This document shows positions 6,443 through 13,108 of a stretch of DNA of 64,000 nt, piece by piece. The notes beneath the pieces are model-generated. The model was not told the origin of the DNA and did not search any database. It worked only from the letters and a program-made list of their open reading frames with translations. Position 1 is the stretch's first letter; each line of letters opens with the position of its first letter. The stretch lies in contig JARULB010000005.1 in NCBI GenBank assembly GCA_029688905.1, forward strand, positions 124,001-188,000, in the 5' to 3' direction. The position numbers and the translations under genes are program-made. This stretch comes from Balneolales bacterium ANBcel1 (lineage in GTDB: Bacteria > Bacteroidota > Rhodothermia > Balneolales > Natronogracilivirgulaceae).

Positions 6443-9436
6443 CTACACCAGCGGGAACACCACCTTCACAAACAATCCGTTTTCATTTCTCATCTCCAGC
6501 TCCCCCTTCACCTGTTTGCTCAGCCCACGTATCAGATTCAACCCGAAGCTTTGGTCAGGTCTGCCGGCGAGCAGTTCTTCAGGCAGGCCGACGCCATCAT
6601 CCCTGATGATCAGTTCGCATTTCCCTGCCTTGTCGGCCAATGTGATTTTAACTTTCCCGGCTCTGTTCTCGGGAAACGCGTGCTTATAGCAGTTGGTAAC
6701 AATTTCATTGGCCAGGAGTCCGCATGGCACAGCCTGACTTATTTCAAGATACACATCCTCGGCTTCGATTTCGGTTGACACATCCAGGTCTTCGTACTGG
6801 TTGTTGATATGTTCGGCCAGGTCTCGCAGATATCCCCCGAATTCGATTTCGGCGTACGTGTCGGTCTGATAGAGCTTTTCGTGGATCATGGACATGGACC
6901 GGATCCGGTTCTCGTTTTCCCGCAGCAGCTCTGCGATGGCCGGATCCTTCTGTTCCTGCGCTTTAAGGGAAAGAAGTCCGGAGATCACCGCCATGTTGTT
7001 TTTCACCCGATGATGGATTTCCGACAGAAGAACATTTTTTTCCTTAAGCGACTTGCGAATTGCTTCCCTTGATATCTTCGCCTCGCTGACATCCTGGGCA
7101 AAAGTAATCACCTGATCCACCTTTCCGTTGCTGCCGTACAGAGGGGAGGCGAACATCTGAACATACAGACGTGACCCATCCCGCCGCCGGCGCTCCAGTT
7201 CCAGGCCGCGAACCACCTCTCCTGAAAGCACCCTGTCCAGCATCTCCATATAGTCATCCTGCTGGTCATCCGGAACATCCGGAGCCGGTTGGCCCAGGAC
7301 TTCATCACGTTTCCAGCCGTATGTGGTTTCCGCCGAACGGTTCCACAATGTCACATATCCGTCGGTTCCCACTACCGACATCATCATGGGTGAGCTTTCA
7401 ATCAATGCCTCCAACCGCTGATTATTTTGCAGCATCGCTTCCTCGGATGCCTTTCGCTCCGTCAGGTCGTACATGGTACCGTAAAACTGCGGCGTTCCCT
7501 CACGGCTTTGATCCAGCAACATGACATTCCACTCCAGCCAGCGATCCTGGCCGCCTCTACATTTCAAACGATACTCCCTGCGGAAATTCTTCTGGCCCGA
7601 CTCCAGCAATTGTTCAAAATCTTCCCGGGCCTTCTCCCTGTCATCAGGATGCATGAATTCGTAGATACTTTTCCCGATACAGTCCGAACTGTCGCAATGG
7701 GTAATCTGATCCCAGGCCGGACTCACATAGCAAAGGTTCCCCTGCTGATCGGCCTGAAACACCACTTCACGAATGTTTGCCAGCAGCGCCTGGTGCAGGT
7801 TCTTGCTCTCAACCAGCGATTCCTGCATGCGTACTTTCTGTATATAGTAGCCGAGCGCCCCCGACAGGCTTCGGATCACCTGTTTCGATTCGTCAGGCCA
7901 GGGATCAGCATTGGAACAATTATCAAAGCAAAGTACCCCCCACAGACGCTTGTCCACAATTATGGGTGCGGCAAGCAGAACCCGGCTTTTATTCTGCTTC
8001 ATCCATTTTTGCATCGCTCCTTCGTGATCGGCGGGCATAATATCCAGCACTCTGCCCCCCTCCAGTTCCTGCACTGTTTCCGGCATCCACTCATCCCAGT
8101 TCATGTTGCGGGTCGCCTTTGTATTCAGGATATGCAGGGTATCATACTTGACCCACTCATACTTCAGGTCGAAAGTCCGGCTTTCCCCACCGCCATAGCT
8201 TCGGTAAATATGAACGCGGTCGAAGGCGCCGGCCTGACCGATGGTCTTCATCATTTTCTTGATGGCATCGTTGAAATCCGGCGTGCGCAGCAACTGATAG
8301 ATCGATGCCGCCATGCCTCGCAGGATGCCGGTCAGATAGTGCAACTCCTGGTTGGTCTGTCGGTAAAGCGTGTAGTCCTGCATGCTGGCTTCATAATAGA
8401 GAACCGTGCCGGATTCATCCTTTACCGAACGGGCGTTGCAAAGTATCCAAATTTGTTTCTCGCTTTTCTGGCTCACCCGAAACATGAAATTGCTCACCGA
8501 CTCATTTTCTTCGAGCAGGGTTTTAAACTCTTCCTTGCGCTCCGGATCAACAAACTTGCGAAAGAAATTTGTAATCTCCTCTTTCAGTTCGTCGGACGAA
8601 TCGTACCCCAGAATATGTACAATCGATTCATTGGCCCGAAGGATCTGGCCCTCGGTTGTCAACTGCAGTATTCCAATTCCCGCCTGTTCAAACATATCCC
8701 GGTAGCGGTCTCGGGATTTGTACAGAAATCGCTCATGGCGGATCCAGCACTTTTCCACATGGAATGCGACATACCCGATAAACCCGAAACCAACCAGCAG
8801 GGTAATGCCGATGAGTATGCTGGTAACCCGGCCTATACGCTCAATATAGCGGACAAGTCCGGCTTCCATGATCTCATTTTCAAGCATAATCTGCTGGTTG
8901 AGCTCCTGGAGTTCACGCATGTATCCCGTTGCGTGCAGCCCGGTCATGTTCCCATGGACGTGATCACGCAGCAGCCTGCGCGAAAGATCGAACAATCGAT
9001 AGTGATAGGTCATGGCATAGTCCCATGACGTGATATCCCTGTCGGGGAAGGGGATTACCCTGGAGTAGTTGCTCAAGCGATTGATTCGGGTTGCCTGGCC
9101 GTTGGTAAGACCTACCTGCACAAAAGCGTTGGTGATCGATTCGTTATTTGACTCTTCGCTTTCCACTTCGTTCATGGCCCTTGCAAGATCGATCAGCGGC
9201 GAAGCGGTACTCCGGAATTTCTGCAGATCGCGGACGTCACCGGTCCGCGCATAGTTCATCAGGTGAAAGGAGGCATCGGTTTGAATCCGGCTGATATTGG
9301 TATTCATAACCAGCAGCGTCCGGCAGGATTTCTGCAAATCCATACCGATCACAAAACCCGCAATGGTTATGACAGCCAGTGCGAGTCCGGAGATAATCAG
9401 GCGCCTGTAATAGGCTATTTCCCGGGCCGGTTTCAA
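6443..9436 (-). CDS. Membrane sensor histidine kinase (PAS-GAF-PAS-PAS-HisKA_2-HATPase)
   Basis: A 997-residue membrane-bound sensor. TM1 is about 13-31 and TM2 about 204-226, enclosing a ~170-residue helical periplasmic domain. Cytoplasmic domains follow: PAS (about 245-355), GAF (about 390-545), PAS (about 560-670), PAS (about 680-790), HisKA_2 with EIHHRVKNN (His808/809), and an HATPase domain (N box LLANEIVTNCYKHAF, G box RDDGVGLPEEL). HisKA_2 kinases usually signal to separately encoded receivers. The start is TTG at 9436: no ATG/GTG occurs upstream in frame, and basic residues follow directly before TM1. No response regulator is adjacent. The kinase core closely resembles that of the REC-kinase at 36131-37177 (both EIHHRVKNN and IHEKLYQ), so they are paralogues. 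The ligand is unknown. Confidence 0.92.
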   Translation of the reverse strand: MKPAREIAYYRRLIISGLALAVITIAGFVIGMDLQKSCRTLLVMNTNISRIQTDASFHLMNYARTGDVRDLQKFRSTASPLIDLARAMNEVESEESNNESITNAFVQVGLTNGQATRINRLSNYSRVIPFPDRDITSWDYAMTYHYRLFDLSRRLLRDHVHGNMTGLHATGYMRELQELNQQIMLENEIMEAGLVRYIERIGRVTSILIGITLLVGFGFIGYVAFHVEKCWIRHERFLYKSRDRYRDMFEQAGIGILQLTTEGQILRANESIVHILGYDSSDELKEEITNFFRKFVDPERKEEFKTLLEENESVSNFMFRVSQKSEKQIWILCNARSVKDESGTVLYYEASMQDYTLYRQTNQELHYLTGILRGMAASIYQLLRTPDFNDAIKKMMKTIGQAGAFDRVHIYRSYGGGESRTFDLKYEWVKYDTLHILNTKATRNMNWDEWMPETVQELEGGRVLDIMPADHEGAMQKWMKQNKSRVLLAAPIIVDKRLWGVLCFDNCSNADPWPDESKQVIRSLSGALGYYIQKVRMQESLVESKNLHQALLANIREVVFQADQQGNLCYVSPAWDQITHCDSSDCIGKSIYEFMHPDDREKAREDFEQLLESGQKNFRREYRLKCRGGQDRWLEWNVMLLDQSREGTPQFYGTMYDLTERKASEEAMLQNNQRLEALIESSPMMMSVVGTDGYVTLWNRSAETTYGWKRDEVLGQPAPDVPDDQQDDYMEMLDRVLSGEVVRGLELERRRRDGSRLYVQMFASPLYGSNGKVDQVITFAQDVSEAKISREAIRKSLKEKNVLLSEIHHRVKNNMAVISGLLSLKAQEQKDPAIAELLRENENRIRSMSMIHEKLYQTDTYAEIEFGGYLRDLAEHINNQYEDLDVSTEIEAEDVYLEISQAVPCGLLANEIVTNCYKHAFPENRAGKVKITLADKAGKCELIIRDDGVGLPEELLAGRPDQSFGLNLIRGLSKQVKGELEMRNENGLFVKVVFPLV

Positions 9437-9794
9437 ATTGAATGATTTTACTGTGATAGATAACGTTTTCTGTCATCTTAGTTATCGGCTGTCCGGCTGT
9501 TTTCATAAACACGTTCCAGCGACTGTTTTTCCACATGACTTTGCTCATCCCCGGGTCGGTATTTGTGGGCCCGGCCGACGGCCACTCGCGACCCCCGTAC
9601 CCGGCAGACGGGGCATGCAACGCCACCAGTTGGATAATGGCGGATCCGAATCATATTTTACAACCGAATACGTTATCAAAATCATTGGGGTGCCGAAACA
9701 TACAAGGTCCGGATATATCATTACCGTATCACCCCGGCTTGAGGCGCCCCTTATCGCCACCACTCTTAACATTATTGGCAAACAGGAGGAAATT
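9437..9794. other. Intergenic region, divergent promoters of sensor kinase and DJ-1 lipoprotein
   Basis: No gene is supported here. The forward frame is technically open from 9438 into the DJ-1 gene, but the upstream part does not resemble protein, and the true start has a strong AGGAGGA ribosome site at 9784-9790. A short inverted repeat GATAAC/GTTATC (9459-9464, 9481-9486) lies close to the kinase start. Promoters for both genes should be here; I cannot assign -35/-10 boxes with confidence. Confidence 0.5.
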
Positions 9795-10424
9795 ATGCAG
9801 ATATTGAAGCAGACAGGACCCTTTTTGGTATTGATGGCAATTATTGTGCTCACTGTTGGCTGTGAGCCCCATACAACCGAAACCGCTGAAATCACCGAAA
9901 CAGGTGAATTACGTGGGAAAAATGTCGCATTTCTGGTAGGTGAGGGATTCCATGACGGAGAAACCCTCTTTCCAATGGCCTATCTCATCAACCATGGTGC
10001 GAACGTTACGGTTATCGGGGCCGAAACCGGGGAGTTTACCGCCTATAACAGCGATGTGACCGTCCTGGTACCGCTGTCGGTTGACGATGTTGTTCCCGGA
10101 AATTTTGACGCCCTTGTGATTCCCGGTGGCGGCTCGCCGGACAACCTTCGCCAGCATGATAATGTCGTCTCCTTCGTGAGAGACTTCTACGAAATGAACC
10201 GGCCAATGGCGGCCATCTGCCATGGCCCACAGGTTTTAATCACTGCAGGCGTGGTTGGAGGCCGTACTCTTACCGGCTTCCAGGGTATTGAAGATGAGAT
10301 AACCGGCGCAGGTGCAAGTTTCGAAGATGTAGAGGTTATGGTGGATGGGAACCTGATCACCTCCCGGCTGCCGCAAGACCTTCCCGCATTCAGCCGGCAG
10401 ATCGCGGAAGCGCTGATGAACTGA
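9795..10424 (+). CDS. DJ-1/PfpI-family lipoprotein
   Basis: 209 residues. Start chosen at ATG 9795 because a strong AGGAGGA lies 4 bp upstream and the product then begins with a clean lipoprotein signal peptide (hydrophobic 9-20, lipobox LTVGC with Cys23). The mature part is a DJ-1/PfpI domain (about 41-209): conserved acidic GEGFHDGE near its start and nucleophile elbow AAICHGP (Cys142, His143). Family members include protein/nucleotide deglycases, glyoxalases and chaperones, nearly all cytoplasmic. A lipid anchor puts this one in the periplasm or on an outer-membrane leaflet, which is unusual. It may detoxify carbonyls or act as an amidase outside the cytoplasm (inference). It converges on the erythromycin-esterase-family gene with a 33-bp gap. 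Confidence 0.9.
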   Translation: MQILKQTGPFLVLMAIIVLTVGCEPHTTETAEITETGELRGKNVAFLVGEGFHDGETLFPMAYLINHGANVTVIGAETGEFTAYNSDVTVLVPLSVDDVVPGNFDALVIPGGGSPDNLRQHDNVVSFVRDFYEMNRPMAAICHGPQVLITAGVVGGRTLTGFQGIEDEITGAGASFEDVEVMVDGNLITSRLPQDLPAFSRQIAEALMN

Positions 10425-10457
10425 CCTCCGGACGACCCACACCTCATCCGGCGGGAG

Positions 10458-11852
10458 TCAATCAAGCGGAGTCAGTGCCCGCGTTTCATCAAAAAACAGA
10501 AACGCGTCGTATCGCAGCGGCATAACGGTCTCCACGTAATTCTGCCGCGCATCCTGTTCCGGCTGATAGACCACTCCGATGGCACGGTTTCCCCTTTGTT
10601 CCAGCAGGGGACCGTGCGCGTCCGGATCATCAAACAGTAACAGCAGCGGAGAAATACCGGCACGGTACATCAGAGATTCGTAACTGCCATCCCGGGCTTC
10701 GGGCACCTGCATGCGCTCTCTGCGGCCTTCCCATTGCCGCGCTGCGTACACCTCACCCCGGTAGGTGCCGAAACCTACGGAGAAGACCTGCTCTTCGCCC
10801 AGGGTCTCGCGGGCAATCTGACCAATATTGCGCATTCCGGCATTTCGCATATCGGTAGCCCGGGCATCCCCGATATGTGTGTTGTGGGCCCAAACAATAC
10901 CCCGCGCCTCCTCACCATACGCTTCGAGCAGCTTTTCAGCAGCGTCATAAAAATGGTCCACCCGGTGATTCCATGACTGCGGACCCTGTTGCAGGTTTCC
11001 CCGGATATGCCGCTCGGCAAAGACCACCATTCGGGAGTTCTGGTACGCTTTCAGAAATCCCAGAGAGTCATCGGCCGCGTACGTGTCCCGGTTCCGGGAA
11101 AGCAGCTCATGCACTTCCTCCAGGTCACCTCCGCAATGCTCCCCGCTAACTTGCACCGAGCGTAAATATCCGGAAAGATCCCGATGACGGTCAAAGCAGC
11201 CATACAGGCCGCGAACCCGGCGTACCTGTTGCGGGTCGTTCTGCTCAAGGAAAGCAATCACATCGCTGATCCCCTGCTCCCATGCGTAAACATCGAGACC
11301 GTAAAATCCGGCAGTACCGCCGGCCGGTTGCCGGCTGTTGTAATCGCGCATCCAGTTGACCAGATGCAGAACCTCTTCATTATTCCACATCCACTGCGGC
11401 CATCTGGAAAAAACGGACAGGGCGTCTCGGCTTTCCTGCGGATCATCCTCCATGTGCTTGACATGCCGGTTGATTCGAAAGGCAAGGGGCCAGTCGGCCT
11501 CCACAATCACAAAATCAAAACCTTTATCCTCAATAAGCCGCCGGGATATTTCCGCCCTCCAGGAGTAGTACTCGGAGGTGCCGTGCGAAGCTTCTCCAAG
11601 AAGTACCAGCCGGCGCTCCCCCGCCCGCTCAATCAGTGGACCAAGATCCTGCTTGCCGGACAGTGCGATCCCCGTTCCCCGGATATGATCCACCACCCGT
11701 TCATCCTGTGATGAGGCAGCAGAATACCCCGTGCCGGCATAACTGCCACCGGGAAGTAAAAGGGCCGCTGCAAAGAACAGCAATAAGCACCTTGCATATG
11801 CATAAAGCCTGTTTCCGTTGAGCGAGGGAGAAAACATCAGATTTTGAGACAT
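10458..11852 (-). CDS. Secreted erythromycin esterase-family protein
   Basis: 464 residues from ATG 11852. The open frame extends to 11954, but the chosen start puts a signal peptide at the right distance (hydrophobic 22-34, GGSYAG). The Ere/EreA-type domain (PF05139) shows LLGEASHGT (Glu87, His90), IVEADWP (Glu118), FYGLDVYAW, a second histidine in AERHIRG and a third in WAHNTHIGD. Characterised Ere enzymes hydrolyse the macrolactone of 14-membered macrolides, but most chromosomal homologues have unknown substrates and resistance should not be assumed. Export here points to a periplasmic substrate. It is monocistronic as far as can be seen and converges on the DJ-1 lipoprotein gene. Confidence 0.87.
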   Translation of the reverse strand: MSQNLMFSPSLNGNRLYAYARCLLLFFAAALLLPGGSYAGTGYSAASSQDERVVDHIRGTGIALSGKQDLGPLIERAGERRLVLLGEASHGTSEYYSWRAEISRRLIEDKGFDFVIVEADWPLAFRINRHVKHMEDDPQESRDALSVFSRWPQWMWNNEEVLHLVNWMRDYNSRQPAGGTAGFYGLDVYAWEQGISDVIAFLEQNDPQQVRRVRGLYGCFDRHRDLSGYLRSVQVSGEHCGGDLEEVHELLSRNRDTYAADDSLGFLKAYQNSRMVVFAERHIRGNLQQGPQSWNHRVDHFYDAAEKLLEAYGEEARGIVWAHNTHIGDARATDMRNAGMRNIGQIARETLGEEQVFSVGFGTYRGEVYAARQWEGRRERMQVPEARDGSYESLMYRAGISPLLLLFDDPDAHGPLLEQRGNRAIGVVYQPEQDARQNYVETVMPLRYDAFLFFDETRALTPLD

Positions 11853-11991
11853 CGTCACAGACCGGTTTATCAACGTTTTTGTGAACCCACTGTTCAAGTA
11901 CAATAATCCATTATAAAATGGCCATCCTGTAAACAAGATTCCAAAGATATTCATGATGCAGAAGCGAGTAAAAATTTAATTAATAAAAAAT

Positions 11992-12019
11992 TTGTATTCG
12001 TTTTGAAATCTCTTATATT
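11992..12019 (+). promoter_or_regulatory. Sigma70-like promoter of candidate small RNA
   Basis: TTGTAT (11992-11997) and TATATT (12014-12019) are separated by 16 bp in an AT-rich stretch. The -10 context TCTTATATTACA occurs again, with a second promoter-like arrangement, in front of the DEAD-box helicase gene (63111-63122, minus strand). Transcription would begin near 12026. There is no protein start in the next ~75 bp, and a strong terminator follows. Confidence 0.5.
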
Positions 12020-12025
12020 ACACTT

Positions 12026-12098
12026 GCGCTCAAGTAGCGTCTCTCTTGATGAATAGTTTAGGGCGGTTCACCTGATACGTGGGCCGCCCTATTTTTTT
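12026..12098 (+). ncRNA. Candidate small RNA ending in an intrinsic terminator
   Basis: Between the promoter above and a T-run at 12092-12098 lies a ~73-nt transcript candidate with no credible ORF beyond an 8-codon ATG at 12048. Near its 5' end CGCT-caagt-AGCG (12027-12039) can form a small hairpin, mutually exclusive with CTTG-cgct-CAAG (12023-12034). The 3' part is a 12-bp stem (12060-12071 with 12079-12090, two G-U pairs, 7-nt loop) followed by seven Ts. I do not recognise an RNA family. It could be a stand-alone regulatory RNA or the aborted leader of the downstream STAS operon. Confidence 0.45.
12060..12098 (+). terminator. Strong intrinsic terminator
   Basis: A 12-bp stem with a GC-rich base (AGGGCGG with CCGCCCT), a 7-nt loop and a T7 tract in the plus direction. 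No plus-strand protein gene precedes it, since the neighbour to the left runs on the minus strand. It therefore ends either the candidate small RNA or a leader transcript. Confidence 0.75.
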
Positions 12099-12213
12099 GG
12101 CCCTCCCTTCCGTCCAAATTTATGTGCAACATGTTCTTGCACAGCCGGTTACCTCTTCTCCTCCGTTTTGTTAAAAATAGTGTATCTTTTTCAGACACAT
12201 TTCGTATAGTCGA

Positions 12214-12245
12214 GACCCGAATTGAATCGGTCCGGGTCGTTTTCT
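12214..12245 (+). promoter_or_regulatory. Hairpin with T-rich tail in leader of the STAS operon
   Basis: GACCCG (12214-12219) pairs with CGGGTC (12233-12238), followed by gttttcttatc. A TATAGT box just before it (12205-12210) is a candidate -10, which would place the hairpin at the very 5' end of the operon mRNA, ~60 nt before the STAS start codon. It could stabilise the 5' end or act as a weak attenuator. The stem is only 6 bp. Confidence 0.35.
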
Positions 12246-12306
12246 TATCCTAAATGTGTATGCTTCATCACTCTGACGGTCTCAACAAAGCACAAATGTA
12301 TTTTTT

Positions 12307-12663
12307 ATGAGCACATTCGAGATAAAAAGAAGGTCCGAATCCAATATTGTAATACTTGACATTTTCGGGGAACTGGATGCTCATACGGCTCCTGTACTGG
12401 AAAAAGAGTTTCAACAGCTGATCGAGGATAAATCTGTAGAGATCATTGTCAACGGTTCTTCGCTGGAGTACATATCCAGTGCCGGCCTGGGTGTTTTCAT
12501 GGCCTATATCGAGGATATCCGTTCACAAGGAGGTGATATCAAAATCACCCGGCTCAAACCAAAAGTTTTTAATGTATTCGACCTTCTCGGCTTTCCAACG
12601 CTGTACGACATTCTGGATACCGAGGCCGATGCAATCGATCGTTTTCAAAACCGGTCCCAATAA
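12307..12663 (+). CDS. STAS-domain anti-sigma factor antagonist (RsbV/SpoIIAA type)
   Basis: A 118-residue single-domain STAS protein. By alignment of YISSAGLGVF with the SpoIIAA motif DSSGLGV, the phospho-acceptor should be Ser58. In partner-switching systems the unphosphorylated form binds the anti-sigma kinase and releases its partner (a sigma factor or other effector), while phosphorylation inactivates it. It is the first gene of a three-gene operon with a cognate kinase (18 bp downstream) and a PP2C phosphatase, so all three switching functions are together. The ATG follows a T-run with no obvious Shine-Dalgarno. The C-terminal ~15 residues extend past the domain. Confidence 0.92.
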   Translation: MSTFEIKRRSESNIVILDIFGELDAHTAPVLEKEFQQLIEDKSVEIIVNGSSLEYISSAGLGVFMAYIEDIRSQGGDIKITRLKPKVFNVFDLLGFPTLYDILDTEADAIDRFQNRSQ

Positions 12664-12681
12664 ACCATTTACCCCGCAGCC

Positions 12682-13101
12682 GTGACTGCCATTACGGAAC
12701 ATACCTTGCGTACCGGCGCCTCCACCGAAGAGCTGGAGCGCATCAGGCATTTCGTTGCCGACCATGCCCGCAGCTTTGGTTTTGGCGAGAACGATATCAG
12801 CGACATACAGCTTGCCGTCGATGAAGCCTGCACCAATGTCATCAAGCACGCCTACCAATGGGACGCCACCAAAGAGATTATCATCCGGATCGCCGAACAC
12901 AAAAATGAATTTCTGATCTCCATTTTTGACAACGGCAAACCGTTCGATCCGAAAGCCTACCGGCTCCCGACCACACAAGATCAGTTGGAACAGAAAAAAA
13001 GGAGTGGATACGGTATCCTGCTGATCCGTAAATTGATGGATAACGTGGAGTACCGGAAGCGGAAATCCCGCAATGAAATCCGGATGACAAAAAAACTCTG
13101 A
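12682..13101 (+). CDS. Anti-sigma factor serine kinase (RsbW/SpoIIAB-like HATPase)
   Basis: 139 residues, GHKL ATPase fold of the HATPase_c_2 type. N box DEACTNVIKHAYQ, G1 box FDNGKPFDP, and glycine-rich lid RSGYGILLIRKLMD. Proteins of this type bind and inhibit a partner (often a sigma factor) and phosphorylate the STAS antagonist on Ser. The start is GTG at 12682, 18 bp after the STAS stop. It ends 7 bp before the phosphatase start, so the three proteins are made from one message. No sigma factor gene is in the window, so the target is encoded elsewhere or is not a sigma factor. Confidence 0.92.
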   Translation: MTAITEHTLRTGASTEELERIRHFVADHARSFGFGENDISDIQLAVDEACTNVIKHAYQWDATKEIIIRIAEHKNEFLISIFDNGKPFDPKAYRLPTTQDQLEQKKRSGYGILLIRKLMDNVEYRKRKSRNEIRMTKKL

Positions 13102-13108
13102 CCACTCT

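Noticed and set aside
7427-9028. 533-codon plus-strand frame
   Set aside because: It is antisense to the 997-residue sensor kinase and shows no domain; long antisense frames are common at this GC content.
9438-9794. Upstream extension of the DJ-1 gene to 9438
   Set aside because: The extension is not protein-like, while ATG 9795 has an ideal ribosome site and begins a lipoprotein signal peptide.
10425-10457. CCGGA/TCCGG hairpin between the DJ-1 and Ere genes as bidirectional terminator
   Set aside because: Five-bp stem with a long loop and no T-run on either strand.
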